A stretch of DNA of 64,000 nucleotides from Phocoena phocoena (GCF_963924675.1 NC_089226.1:42239124-42303123); one strand, 5' to 3'. Positions 35,475 to 47,982 are shown, counted from the first letter of the stretch. Numbers and translations: made by a program. The notes: a model not told the origin generated them from the sequence alone.

Positions 35475-37175
35475 GAAAGAAAGAAGCTATCTAATTTTTA
35501 AATGTGGGAGAATGCCCAACCCCATGCTGAGGGGTTTTCTATTCCTGATAAAGGATTCTCTGAGCCCTGAACAGGCAGAGAAGCACAAATCTCTTTCTTG
35601 AATACAAACCCTTTGGGAGAAGTTCCCAGAGAGCCTCAGAAGTGCTGAACCTCTGGACTGCCAAAAATGTGTTCTGGAACTTCACTGCAGGGATATTTTT
35701 TTTCCAGTTTTGCATCATTAATTAATTCAAAAAACACTGCATATCTCTTGCACTCAACACTTGGGATCCAGAGATGAACAAGACAAGGTCCCAGCTCTCT
35801 GTGAGCTTATATGCTAGTGAAACATCAACTCTACTTCAGAACGCACATTCTACTTGTTCAACTATCTTTCTTGAATCAATTAAAAATGAGAAAATAGACC
35901 AGATGTTATCTGAATTGACGCTGAGCCTGGATTGATGATGCAACCTTGTCAGAAGGTCGAAGCTGGTTTCGAGTTCAGACTTACCCTCCAAAGAGCTGTG
36001 TGTACATTCTCCTCTACGTCTGTGACAATGCTGCTTTCACAGCTCTCTGGATGACCTCGTTAAGGTTGCTGCCCATTTGGAAGTACTTGCCAACTTTTCA
36101 AAACCGCCTTTTCTTCTCTGAGGCTTACTGCCCTTTTGACAAGCAACACCCCAGCACAGGCTTTTTCTCATTAGAGCACATGTTGTTCCTATGCTCATCA
36201 TCATCTTCACTGTCCCTTGTCACCAGATGAGATTACCAACATCAATCCATCTCCCTTTCTTGGAATTTAGTCACTCCCATCCATTGATTGTTTCTGTCCA
36301 TGGCTTCCATTTGCCCCCTGTTTGTCTATTTCACTCTATTACCCAAGCACCTGAAAACCAAACTCGGTCTACCCCATGGCAGCTCCACATAGGGATCACC
36401 TTGCAGCCATGTCTGGCCATGAAACTTAAAATGCAGCCAAGAAATGCACCCTGTTTTTTATTCTGCTTCCCAGAACCGTAAGCTTATGTTGAAGTGTCTA
36501 ATATCACCTTCCTGTTCTTTTTTTTTTCTTTCTTTCTTTTTCTTTCTCGACGTTTCTTGCTTTCCAGGTTTCTCCCTGGAAATTGAAATAGCTGTGTTTC
36601 AGGTTCCTTTCCTCCAGCTGTATTAGCTTTCAGGCCTCCATGCTGAGGCTCATTTGGTAATTTCCTGCCCATATTTCTGAGCTCTGCAGCCCCTTTATGT
36701 TACTTGCCTGTCCTTCGTGGTTTTGCTATGCCTTTCGTTTCAGCTTGATCTGCAGATTTAATTAGTGTGTTTCATGTCCTTCCATTGTAAAGAACACATA
36801 AGATCATGGCAATTCTCTGCAACAGCAGGTGGATGGTAGAAACAAGGAAGGAGAGAGGTTGGACCATAAATAGCTCTCTGCAAAATAAAGAGTGAGGGGG
36901 AGTGAGAGAAGATGTGGATTACATGACCCAACAGCTGGGAATGTGACCTTCTTATAGCAAATACCCCCCAAATTTGCCAGGCTCTTCTTACAGATGGTGG
37001 CTGCACCTACTGACACAATCTCAGAAGCAGAAATGCAAAGGGTGAGTGAGGTGGAGCAGTGAGATCTCAGTTCAGGAAAGGGCCTAGGAGGATGCAGCCT
37101 CAACTATGAATGATTTTTACAATACAGTCTCTAGGAATAAACCCCACAGCTGTCTTAGGTCAGGTTTCTGCTCAT
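35475..37175. other. Unique non-coding DNA with one old repeat fragment
   Basis: At 35715-35825, acacttgggatccagagatg and aacaagacaaggtcccagct match the start of the ancient mammalian repeat. Otherwise no supported exon or element is seen, although the region is fairly high in complexity. Confidence 0.45.
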
Positions 37176-37179
37176 ACCC

Positions 37180-37560
37180 TACTTTTCTGTTTTTACCTTC
37201 TACTCACCCTTCCACCTACCAATGCTCCATCCTCACTGGTCTACTCTTAGCCTGAATACACACTCACACCTCTGTACCATCTTTTATGCTATTTCTTCTG
37301 AAACATCCTGTTTCCTTCTACTTTGCCTGTTGAAATCTCACTTAGCCTTTAAGATTCAGCCTAAATGCTTTGTCTTCTAAGAGTCCCCTCAAAGCTTCTT
37401 GCCTCAACTAATCTCAAAACACATTGGTCATCTTCATTTTGTCACACTTTCATTCTACTTTGTGTGAAGCCTAAATCTTAGCACCTAGAAAAGGCTTGGC
37501 GTGCATGTGTATTCACGTGTGTGTATGTAGTAATTAAATAGATCCATGAATGAAATAAAT
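37180..37560 (+). repeat. L2 LINE fragment
   Basis: tgttgaaatctcacttagcc, ttcagcctaaatgctttgtc, taagagtcccctcaaagctt and ttagcacctagaaaaggctt follow the L2 3' order. Confidence 0.58.
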
Positions 37561-38520
37561 GAACATCTCTAATCAGCAAAGCTTATACATACCGTAATCT
37601 GTTTGACTGGAAAACTGGGTTATCTTGTGGGTTTGCCAACCATAGTATCTAGATTTTCTGAGAAAATCCTATTGCAGAAAGTTTTCCATTTTTCCTATAT
37701 TTTTATACTTGATTATCAACTTAACAATATGGTCTTCTCTTTCATGGTCTCTAAACTGCATCACTTAGTCATCTCTGAAATAGGCTTTAAGAGTGTTGTA
37801 ATGAGTGGTGGATTATCCTGAGCATCCCAACGCAGGTTCATCTGAGATTTCCCTGTGGTTTTCCCCAAACCTGGCTGCTTGCCTTAACATCTACACATCA
37901 TGCCGTCCTCCCTTCACTTTCCCTGCTGGAGTGGAAGGAGAGAGAGGTATTTCTCTTTGCTAACTTTGTCTGAAGTGACAGAGTTGATCCATGAGTTGCT
38001 GTGCCTGTCCAGGAAAGCCAGTTTGATTGTCCTCCTGTGGCTGGGCTGACAGCATTCTGTTTTTTATGAACTGAATTGTGAAACACTCTTTGGAGCTCAG
38101 TTTTGCCTGTTTATGGTGGATCCCAGCTATATTTTTTATGTCTGCTGTTGTTATATCATTGCCATTGGTATTAATCTCTGGCTAGTTTATTGACTGTGGA
38201 TTTATAATGACTTTACATCATAAACATAAAAAAGAGGGAAAGCAATAGAGCAAACTTTAGATAGTGAGGAGACCCAGATGAAAGGTTGAAGATACTGGAG
38301 GCTAATAAGATTTACATAGCTTAACAAATCTAGCTCGTAGGCAGTTGTGCTCATGGATAAGGGAACCCTGTTTGGATTGTAACATTTTCCATACTTGTGG
38401 AAGATGAAATAAGTTTTTTGCCCTAGCAGCAGAAACGTCCATTCCTGGGATATGAATACTGTTTTGTTACACTTGGAGGAAAACACAGAACAACATAGAG
38501 TGAGGGGCCCTCTTTGGCTG
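37561..38520. other. Unique non-coding DNA
   Basis: No supported gene or repeat. Confidence 0.45.
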
Positions 38521-38538
38521 AGTATCTATTTGATTTTT

Positions 38539-38753
38539 TTTTTTTTTTTTTTTTTTGCATTACATTACGTGGGCCTCTCACTGTTGTGGCCTCTCCCGTT
38601 GCAGAACACAGGCTCCGGATGCACAGGCTCAGTGGCCATGGCTCACGGGCCTAGCCGCTCCGCGGCATGTGGGATCTTCCCGGACCAGGGCACGAACCCG
38701 TGTCCCCTGCATCGGCAGGCAGACTCTCAACCACTGCGCCACCAGGGAAGCCC
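38539..38753 (-). mobile_element. CHR-2 type cetacean SINE with TSD
   Basis: Poly-T, then gcattacattacgtgggcct, the body and the head ending accagggaagcc. TSD tctatttgattttt is at 38525-38538 and 38754-38767, without mismatch. Confidence 0.97.
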
Positions 38754-38769
38754 TCTATTTGATTTTTAG

Positions 38770-39360
38770 TACCAGTGAATACCAGGTTAAAAGAGTCCTT
38801 TTAAAAAAAATTTCCAAGAGGACCTACAATTCCAGCTTAGGACAGTGGCCACAATCTTAGAACTCCACGTTCTGTGATATTCATAGCAAAGCATGCACTC
38901 CAGATTCCTCCACGGTTGACAGACACTGTAATTTTCTTGGCACATATGTTTTGCCTAAACATGAATGCATTTGTCAAAGCAGGAAGATACCTGTGATAGG
39001 TGCCATGAAAATAATTAGAGAGATAATCCCCCTTTGATAGGTGAGCCATTAAAAAAATTAAAATTTAAAATATAGCCAGACTTCAATCTAATTAACATAT
39101 TTTTATTGAAATACTTTAAAATGCTTTTCTGAAAAATTGGAATAGACAAATAAACCTTAGTGAGGAAGGAGACATTTTCTGTACCTCCGTATTTATTTTC
39201 TCCTGATGAGATGGCCCAGTTGTTAAGACCTTCATTTATGGAAAAAATATTTCTTATCACAAGAGGAATTAAAAACAGGGTTGAGGTCCTTAAGAGCCTT
39301 AAGACAAGGTTGCAACTGCCTGCAATTCCTATTAATTCTTTAAGCCTCAGATTTGTTTCT
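38770..39360. other. Unique AT-rich non-coding DNA
   Basis: No supported feature. Confidence 0.45.
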
Positions 39361-39364
39361 TCTT

Positions 39365-39830
39365 CCATGAAGCCTTTATGATCAGTTCCATCTTCTTTGC
39401 CACCCCCAGGCAGAGCTGATTACTCTCTTTGTCATACAGTTGTCTCTTTTTCATTCCTTTTTTATGGTGCTTTTTCATGCTGTTGAACAATAATTCAGTT
39501 ATGTTTCTATGAGACTGTAAGCTCCATGTGGTGGCATCATCACCATCATCTCACTTTCATCATCACCTCACCATAGCTAACATTTTTGAGTGCTTACTAG
39601 GAGCCAGCCATTATACTAAGCAATTATATGAATTAACTCATTTCATTCTTATCTGATTCTGTGAGATAGGTACTTAGGTACTTTTAAAATTCTCATTTTA
39701 GGGTAAGGAAACGGAGACACAGAACACTTTAGTGCATGTTATTCACCTTTATAACCTCATTGCTTAGGACTCTGTTGGCACAGAGCAGGCACTTGACCTT
39801 TATAGAATGAATGTCTTTCTAGATAATCTC
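39365..39830 (+). repeat. L2 fragment interrupted by a MIR
   Basis: The left part (cagagctgattactctcttt, gagactgtaagctccatgtg) and the right part (ataacctcattgcttaggac, cagagcaggcacttgacctt) are successive pieces of the L2 3' end, separated by a MIR. Confidence 0.55.
39565..39728 (-). repeat. MIR SINE copy inside L2
   Basis: Reverse MIR: ttttgagtgcttactaggag, ccagccattatactaagcaa, attaactcatttcattctta and gggtaaggaaacggagacac. Confidence 0.68.
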
Positions 39831-39834
39831 TACC

Positions 39835-40190
39835 AGTTTATTGTTTAGGTATAAAATGATCTATGAGGTTGAATATAAATGCCATTACTTAGAAACGTTC
39901 TCTCCTGCTTGTTCAATTCAATTTAACTCAACAAACACATTTCATTTCAATACTGGTTGATTTTACTTCTTGTTGACAAGAGGGTCTAAAAGTTCCCTAG
40001 GAGATGTATGTGTGAAATGGTATTGACTTTAGGGGCGCTATCAAGGTCAACAGTTTCGGGACTATGGAGTCTAATGCATGTAAACTGTCCTCCCAATTTA
40101 CCCCAACCACTTTCGTATTCATATCTGTGACCCTGCTCACTGATTGTTTGATTTGTTCATTAAACAAACCCTTCGTGCTAGGCCCGAAGA
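39835..40190. other. Unique non-coding DNA
   Basis: Nothing supported. Confidence 0.4.
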
Positions 40191-40194
40191 TACA

Positions 40195-40620
40195 AAAGTG
40201 AATATAACAAAAGAATAGCTGCTCTCGCATACAGTTTAATGGCTATAGGTAGATAAGGAGAGGATAGAAGGAGATAAATACCATCAGAAAGGTTAACAAA
40301 GAAACACAAAGAAGATACCTACTTTTATCTAATGAGAGTTCAGAGAAGGCTTCCTTCTAGATTAAGACCTGAAAAATAAGTGGACAAGGAGTAAAGAGAT
40401 TGTAGGAAGAGTATTCCAGGAATAGGCATATGCAAAGATCTTGAGGAGGAACATGTTTGGGGATATGTAGACAGTTCAGTATGACTTGAACATATGATGT
40501 GATTACAGATGAGGATACGGACAGAAACAGAGGCCAGATCCGAAAGCTCTTGAATGTCATACCTTTGAGTTTCAACAACCTAAAGGCAAAGAAGATATAT
40601 CAAAGTGTTGTAAGGAGAGA
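40195..40620 (+). repeat. Ancient mammalian repeat fragment, class unresolved
   Basis: gagttcagagaaggcttcct, agagtattccaggaatagg, gcatatgcaaagatcttgag and acagttcagtatgacttgaa follow the order of the same old family seen near 12765. Confidence 0.45.
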
Positions 40621-40636
40621 ACAAAGGCAAGATTTT

Positions 40637-41706
40637 TTCTTTATCACATTGTTTCTTTTCTTTTTCATTTTATTATTTGTTTATTTATTTACTTATTTTT
40701 ACATATATATGCATCTATTCTTTTTCAAATTGTTTCCCCATTCAGGTTATTACAGAATACTGAGCAGAGCTCCCTGTGTAATACAGTAGGCCCTTGTGGG
40801 TTATCTATTTTAAATATAGCTGTGTGTACGTGTCAATCTCAAACTCCCATTCTATCCCTCCCCCTAACCTTCCCCCAGTAACCATAAATTCCTTTTATAA
40901 GTCTGTGAGTCTTTCTGTTTTGTAAATAGGTTAATTTGTATCATTTTCTTTAAGATTCCTCATATAAGTGATGTCATATGCTACTTGTTTTCCTCTGTCT
41001 GACTTAACTTCACTTAGTATGGTAATCTCCAGGTTCATCCATGTTGCTTCAAATGACATTATTGCATTCTTTTTAATGACAGAGTAATAGTGCATTATAT
41101 TGGCTTGGCCAAAATGTTCGTTTGAGTTTTTCCATAAGATCTTATGGAAAAACCCAAATCAACTCTGTGGCCAACCCTATATATATATATACCACATCTT
41201 CTTTATCCATTCAACTGTTGATGGGCATTTAGTTTGCTTCCATATCTTGGCTGTTGTAAACAGCACGGCAATAAACATTCGGGTGCATGTATGCTTTCAA
41301 ACCACATTTCTCTCTGGATATATGCCCAGATGTGGGATTGCTGGATCACATGGCAGCTCTATTTTTAGTTTTTTGAGGAACCTCCATACTGTTCTCCATA
41401 GTGGCTGTACCAATTTACACTCCCACCAACAGTGTAGGAGGGTTCCCTTTTCTCCACATCCTCTCCAGCATTTATTATTTGTAGATTTTTTGATGATGGT
41501 CATGCTGACCGGTGTGAGGCGATACCTCATTGCAGTTTTTGATTTGCATTTTTCTAATAATTAGCAATGTTGAGCAGCTTTTCATGTGCCTCTTGGCCAT
41601 CTGTATGTCTTCTTTGCAGAAATGTCTATTTAGGTCTTCTGCCCATTTTGGGATTGGGTTGTTTGTTTTTTTGATATTGAGCCACATGAGCTGTTTGTAA
41701 ATTTTG
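40637..41706 (-). mobile_element. 5'-truncated L1 carrying a mariner-type MITE
   Basis: Plus strand shows the reverse complement of an L1 3' UTR (gagcagagctccctgtgtaa, cttcacttagtatggtaatc), then the ORF2 C-terminus. Minus-strand translation gives [20 protein letters not shown], a conserved L1 ORF2 stretch. Weak TSD candidates gcaagatttt (40627) and gcaaatttta (41708) flank it. A MITE splits it at 41099-41180. It is non-functional. Confidence 0.92.
41099..41180. mobile_element. Mariner-derived MITE (Tc1/mariner type), palindromic
   Basis: About 80 bp with terminal inverted repeats, ttggcttggccaaaatgttc on the left and the inverse of gtggccaaccc on the right, flanked by TA. The centre is a perfect 28-bp palindrome at 41126-41153. 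L1 sequence is continuous on both sides (cagagtaatagtgcattata, then accacatcttctttatccat), so the MITE inserted after the L1. It resembles mariner MITEs known in cattle and relatives. It has no transposase. Confidence 0.88.
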
Positions 41707-41719
41707 GGCAAATTTTAAT

Positions 41720-42075
41720 TTAGAATATGCTGGCTACAAGCAATATATAAATTTTTCATTGCACAAGTACTTGTACAGCACTTAGTATGCATCAAGACAC
41801 AGTAGTATTCAATACTTGGATGGAATGGAAGGGTACTACTGTGGAGGCAGGGAGATCAGCTGAGAATGAGGCTGCTGGAATAAATATTGAGGAGATAGAA
41901 ACAAAAGAAGTGAGACTTATTTATAGTCAGTCCATTTTGCCAATATTCCCCCCAATTACTACCTACAGAAAAATTACTGAAGTAAGAGGTTATCCTTCAG
42001 TATACCTAGACTTACCATTAGCTTAGGCTTTCCCCACCATGTTTGTTTATTTAACAGACACCCACTAAATAGCCT
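41720..42075. other. Unique non-coding DNA
   Basis: No supported feature. Confidence 0.4.
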
Positions 42076-42079
42076 GGCA

Positions 42080-42215
42080 AATGGTTCAGTGGAAAAAATA
42101 AGTGCTTTGGAAGCAGACAGATATGGGTTGAAATTACAGCTCTGCTACTTTTTAACTGAGTGGATGTTAGCACCTGTCTCATGTAGGTTCTTAAGATATG
42201 CAATCCTATTCCCTT
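42080..42215 (+). repeat. MIR SINE fragment
   Basis: aagtgctttggaagcagaca and gttgaaattacagctctgct match the MIR 5' half. It fades afterwards. Confidence 0.57.
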
Positions 42216-42504
42216 TTATTCCTTCCTAGAAATCTCACCTTGACATGGCTTCTAGTTCTGTTTTCATGGTAAATTAGAGATATTGTAGGCTAGTGCCATC
42301 AAAAAAAGGTCAAGACTAGAGAACAAGGGCCAAGAATGAATTATAACTTAGGCATTTAGAGATATAATTCTTTGAAGGGCAAGCTCTTTGGTCAAAATTT
42401 TTGCCTCAGAAAGTACCAAAATAGCGTATCTGAATGCTACCTTTTCTGTTGTTTGGTAGACCATCGTAATAGGAATTTATTTAGTTTAATCAACTTTATG
42501 CCAC

Positions 42505-42705
42505 TGTCTTTCAGGTAGTGTGCTAAGTACTTTACATAAGTCAACTCATTCAATCTTCACCATAAACACATGAGGTAATTTTTATGTGTTCATTTTACAG
42601 ATGAGAAAGCCGAAGCTCAGAGAGGTAGAGGGATGTGCCCCCAAAACCACTGAGAGAGCTGAATCTCACCTAAGCTCATCAAGCTCTAGAGCCCTGTTCC
42701 TTCCA
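42505..42705 (-). repeat. MIR SINE copy
   Basis: Reverse MIR: gtgtgctaagtactttacat, caactcattcaatcttcacc, cattttacagatgagaaagc and ctcagagaggtagagggatg. Confidence 0.74.
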
Positions 42706-42709
42706 GGAC

Positions 42710-43740
42710 ACCCTGTGTCCTTTCCCTTGTAAGAAACATTCAAGGCGCAGAAAGGAAACTTGACAAAGTAAGGTAATATCCCTCCCTGCCCTTAGGAAAT
42801 GCATAGTACAGTATAATACACAAATAGCTATGCTAACAGCACATTTGTAGGTGTCATCGTGTGTCATCTGACACAGACTGATCCTGATGATGAGGATACT
42901 AGTCTAACCTTGCCTTAACCTGCCTTATTCCTACAAACTTAACACTGAGACCCTGCCATCTATGCAGTTGGGCTTTTTGCAAGACAATGGAGGTGTGAGG
43001 TGTTCCAAAAAGGGCATCATGTACTGACTGTCTCAACTGAGGAGTGGAATCAGTGCCACTGTAGCAACTGAGGCAGCAACGTGGCTCGGAACTGCTCAGA
43101 CTGAGCAGGGTTCTGTACAGTGAGCCAGAAGGACTAGGCTGAACCGTGACCCCAGGTCAACTTTCAGGCTCTACTGAAATGAATAGTCTCTGGGCAGTTC
43201 AGTTCCTGCAGTAGCCCCTGTGGGAAGTTTGGTCAGCCTGGTTTGGTTGACCAAGCCATATAATTAGCCAGGGATGTGCAGAAGTAAATATTATTGAAGG
43301 AGAAATAAAACCGTTACCCATGGCTGCACCTACCCCGGAAATGGCAGAAACTGATCCTGGAATGGCTAAAGTAGACCAAAATAGGATCGGCCAGTAACTC
43401 TAGATGAGAATCTAAAGTTAAAAAGAGATTCAATTTCTGTCTGTAGGATTGGTCAATTTTTAGGTAAAGGTTGCCTCTTCCAACCTCTGATTTACATTAG
43501 AAGAGATTTTCCCTGAATACTTCTGCCTGTTCTCTCCAGCCCTTTATTCCCTCAGCACCCTGGGGAGGAACGGTGCCTAATCTGATTAGCAGATTTGTGA
43601 AGAATAAAGTTCAGCTCATCAACTTCCCTTGGGAACAAGTGCCCAGGGAAGAGGGTTTCTTCATTGCCTCTGAGCTCTGCAAATCTCACCTGCATATGCA
43701 CCTGGGACTTGGAGGGGGCGGGGTAGAGAGGAATAAGTCT
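42710..43740. other. Unique non-coding DNA
   Basis: Moderately GC-rich from 42950 to 43270. No exon or repeat could be supported. Confidence 0.45.
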
Positions 43741-43759
43741 GACCTATTCTGAGGTGTTT

Positions 43760-43953
43760 TTTTTTTTTTTTTTTTTTTTGCAGTACGTGGCCTCTCCCTT
43801 TGCGGAGCACAGGCTCTGGACGCGCAGGCTCAGTGGCCATGGCTCACGGGCCCAGCCGCTCCGCGGCATGTGGGATCTTCCCGGACTGGGGCACTAACCC
43901 GTGTCCCCTGCATCGGCAGGCGGACTCCCAACCACTGCGCCACCAGGGAAGCC
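43760..43953 (-). mobile_element. CHR-2 SINE with a 16-17 bp internal deletion, with TSD
   Basis: Poly-T then gcagtacgtggcctctccct. Other copies have two ggcctctc blocks here, separated by actgttgt; this one keeps only one, so the unit between the direct repeats is missing. TSD ctattctgaggtgttt (43744-43759) recurs as ctattctgaggtttt (43954-43968). Confidence 0.95.
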
Positions 43954-43969
43954 CTATTCTGAGGTTTTA

Positions 43970-46900
43970 AGTAGCCTTAGGTCTCTTACTAGCTTACATC
44001 TACCTCAGCCACTATTCGTCATTAAGGGATATTTGACCTCCGTCTTTCACTCACTTCTCAATTTGTTCAGAACTCAGGTAGGGAAGAGGGTCATTAATTA
44101 TTCTGGCCTGCTCAGAAGCCCCAACACCCCCCCCCCCACACACATGAAAGTAACAATGTAATAATTCAGATTATTAAATTGAGTGGAAGAGGGAAAGTAG
44201 AGGAGTACAGGGGCACAGGTGGTCTTTATTTCCACTCAGCCTAGAATCTCTGGACAGGGCCAAGCCTGCTGCAGGTGGGTTTATCTCAGACGTGTGGAAA
44301 AGCTCCTTGACTCCATTGGATACATGACCAGAGGAAGGGATTACCAAAGAACATTGTGGAACTGTTTCCCCACTGACGTCCTTAAAAAGTCACATATGTG
44401 CAGGGGGAATTAAGCCTAGGTGGTCATCGTAATCATGAATAAAATTGGCTGGGCTGGTGAGCCCCTCAGAAAGCCTACACTGCTTCTGGTGACAGCTGTG
44501 GCAGCTGCACCGGCTTCCTCGGGCCAACAGAGCACTTGTTACTTGTAGCCTAGTTTAGTAGCTGCCGTAAAGAAGTGAATTAGAACCCTAGTGTTACTGA
44601 ATCTCACATTCATTTCAAAGACGTTCGAAGAATCCTAGATAGTAATCTGGAATTAATTTTATCTTATTGTTTTCTTCTCCCCCACCTCGTTATTAACCAA
44701 CATCCTCACTCAGCTAGTTGAGATCTGTGCTTTAGCTCGTTCATATATTTTCTTCCAATGTATTGTAAATAGAGCCTGGACTGCCAGGATTTTAAAGACC
44801 TCCGTAGAGGTGAAAATAGAAGAAAGCAAGGTTGAGATCAGGTGTTAATGACCACTCATGAGGCTTGTTAGATTGTGGGGAAAGGGTAGAATGGTAGATG
44901 AAAAGGAGAGAGTTTTGGGTACCCAGGATTAGTGGTAGACATTCAATGGAGACGCTGGGGCTCCCTGGTCTGGTGGCAGAAATGGTATGTAGCCAGATAT
45001 GGGGTTTAGAAGTATGGGAGCAACATGAATGTGGCTCTAAGAATTCTTCCTGGTCTTTCCTGATACCCTGTTATGTTTTATTGGACCAGGTACCCATGGC
45101 GTGGTTTTATCCTGGGGCTCTTGAAGGTAGCATTTATTTTTTTTTAAGTAATTATTGTATACATTCATTCTGTTATTCAACAGACACAGCCCTCAGCAGA
45201 GGGGAGAGGAAGGAAAAATTGCTGACGTACATGGGCATCACAGATGAGGGCACAGTGTCCTGCCTGCATGCTTGGCACTTTGTAAATATTTACTGCTCTG
45301 GGGTTAGCATTCTGTGATTCAATGGATTGAATTAAATTAAACCAACTTGAATTTTCAGCGTGATGGGAGGATACATAAGAATAAGGGATGCCCTCACAGT
45401 TCAGGCAAAGAAAGACATCACATTATTTTATTGTTGGGAGTAACACAAATTTCTCTAATCCTTCAGTGAGCAAATGGCTCTCTGAGAGAGGTAGTCGGGG
45501 CAGGCAATGGTTTCAAGAAGAGATTTGCAGGAATTCACTAGTGAAGACATGAAAATGTCAAAACACAACTGAACATTAAAACGTATCCAAGGGCATGGAT
45601 TTGTAAAAGTGTCTTGTTTAAGCAAATGCCACAGTATACATATCTCCTAGAACTAATTGTTATTGGAATACGAAAAATAGCCCCTAGTTATAAATTCAAG
45701 GGTTACCATTTATAATGACATTGGAGGGCCCTGTACATCCTGACAACTAGCCAAATCTTCCTTTAGAAATTTTATGAAGAATTGGCATAAAGGAGGAGGG
45801 ATAGATGCCCTCCTTCTCACTCCTATAAGTAAAAAAGTCAGAGTTTTTGTTAATAAAGGTCATTTAGCCAAGCTACCTACTTGAAAAGTGGATTTCCCAA
45901 AAGACGTTCAACTGGTAGACTATCCAGGACTCCACCAGCTCATATGACTTCTAGGTGAACTAGGGAACCCCTTTTGGGAAGGGGCATACTTCGTGTTTCC
46001 ATTGAGTGGTTCAACACGTCCCTCTGCCACAGAGCATGGCTTGGGGAGTGGGGATGTGAATGTTAGGCTTCAGCCCCATCTGTCCCTGTGGGTAAACACT
46101 CTCATGCAGTGACCATTCAACACAGCTGTAAGGAAACCCTGTAGAGGGCAAACCACACACTGATTTATGTATCCAAACACCAGGTAGAGATTCAGACTCA
46201 TTGTAGGAGGCAACTGCAGCTATGGGGTCTGTTAAGGTTAGGAGGGACAACGTACAACTGAAATGACTGGATTCTGATTTCTTAGACTATCACCCTGGAT
46301 AATTTCTTCCTTCTTACTGGTCACTGAGTGTCTCCAGTGTTTCTGCCAGGATTCTCCTTGGCCTGACCCAATTCAGTTATCCTCCACAAAGCTCCAAGGA
46401 GGGCAGAGAGAGGCTCTTGGTGCCTCTCTATAAATTCAGAAGAGATTATGCCATTCTTGGCTGACTCACTTCTCTTTTCAAGCTCTGGGCCTTCTTGTCA
46501 ATAAAGTGAAGAGTTTACACAAAGAATTTTCAAGGCCCCTTCCAGCTCCGAAGTCTGAGCTAAGCAAAGACACATTTTCTCTGATTACTTACTTATATGA
46601 AAACTCCCAAATAAAATATAAACTGCCCAGAGAAACACTGGCACATTTGTTAACAATATTTTATTTGTTGGGAAATGTGGCAGAGTTTTTTGCTTGTTGT
46701 ATATTTTTTAAAGTAAACTCTAGTTTACTCCAAAAATACAATTTCTATTTTTGCTTTAATTTATAGGAATTCAAACTAAAAGGGAAAAAAGCATAAATTA
46801 TTTAATTTCCAGTCAATCCTCAGAAGAGCCCACAGTTAACATAGCATGTATAAACATTTCTGTAGCTTTTCGGGAGGTAACATTGATGCTAGCCAAAATG

Positions 46901-47700
46901 AATGTGTGGCAAGCTTTCAGCCTATGACTCATCCGTTAGAAAGTTCTGAAATAATAAGTACTAGTTTTTAAATTGCCAGTCATCCTTTCAAAGTGGTTAT
47001 TTAAGGAAAATAAAGAGACATTGCCATATCAAAATTCAGCAAAACATACATTTTAAAATTTCAGATAAACCATAGAAGATTGGTCAAATGAGTGAGGACC
47101 AATTTTAGAGTGAAGAGCTCCCAGAAAAGCAGCTTTCTGATAACAGTAATATGAAAAATATATATTTCTCTCATCCTAGAAAGTTCAATTTACTGTGCTC
47201 TGGGTAAAGTCCCCAATGCTTAAAAAAAAATCTCGCCAAAAGAGCACATTTTCAGAGGAATACACTGGGATGCTAAACTCCAAATTGTGCTTCTCTAAAC
47301 AGAATTGTGGGGTGATAAAGATATTCCAGAAATACCAGAGGCTACAGATATTTCACACTGTTTAAGAACTTTAGCATGTACTTTTCAGAAAAGTAAAACA
47401 ATCTAGATGAATTAATATCAAATATAATAAATTATTTAATAGAGGTTCTATTCCCTCAGTCCAATTTCAAGGAAATGTCTACAGTATACCCGGGAGGACC
47501 TGGAAAGTGTCTCTCTAAGCAATCATGGTGAATTAATTACATTCTTCCAGCCATAAAAATTAAGGAAAAAGAGGTACTAAAGCAAAGGGAATTAAGAGGA
47601 GAATACATTTAGCTCAAAATATTCAAATTGCATTTTTAGTTTCAAGTAGCATTTCTTGGAAAACTGAAAATAAGAATACAGTTTCATGTGAGAGTAAAAA
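43970..47700. other. Repeat-poor unique block, possible 3' UTR of the adjacent candidate exon
   Basis: About 3.7 kb without a recognisable transposon, unlike the rest of the window. It has a C-run and a short CA tract near 44125-44145. On the minus strand the nearest polyadenylation-like hexamer downstream of the candidate stop is ATTAAA at 47435-47440, with others near 46755 and AATAAA near 46660. Neither a 3' UTR nor conservation is proven. Confidence 0.35.
47435..47440 (-). promoter_or_regulatory. Candidate polyadenylation hexamer
   Basis: ATTAAA on the minus strand, about 270 bp after the stop of the candidate exon at 47708. The region is AT-rich, so chance occurrence is likely. Confidence 0.25.
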
Positions 47701-47707
47701 ATAGTAG

Positions 47708-47982
47708 CTATCTATGCAGATAAACCAGATCCTCAGATATTGAGAATCCTTGGTCTTCATACATTTGGGAGTTGAGGATATAGGCATTGGCCACAGAGAG
47801 ATTGGTACTTCTGCTCAGAAAGAGCTCCAACTTTCTCTGATTTCTCCCTCCATCCCGAGAAGCTTTTCCTTCTGACTGTCTCTGCCACATGCAATGTTCC
47901 TCTTCTTGCTTTTCATCCAAATAACCCAGCTCACTGTCTTGGTTCTCTGATGGCTCTTCTCTGGTTTTCGTATCCAAGGGAT
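47708..47982 (-). CDS. Candidate 3'-terminal coding exon of an unidentified gene
   Basis: Reading the minus strand, a pyrimidine run and ccttctag (AG at 47984-47983) form a strong splice acceptor. Behind it an open frame gives 90 codons and a TAG stop. The intron would be phase 1: the first two exon bases complete a split codon. The peptide starts PLDTKTREEPSENQDSELGY and is hydrophilic, with an acidic, Glu/Gln-rich N-terminal half and a basic middle (SRDGGRNQRK). The C-terminal part has several tyrosines (NAYILN, MYEDQ) and ends SEDLVYLHR. No signal peptide or membrane segment lies in the exon. It resembles a cytoplasmic tail, but I do not recognise the family. No partner exon was found in the window, which weakens the call. 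It could be a chance open frame of 270 bp. Confidence 0.45.

Noticed and set aside
44898..45317. 139-codon plus-strand frame
   Set aside because: No domain, no splice structure and unusual composition. Left as chance, though a protein search would settle it.
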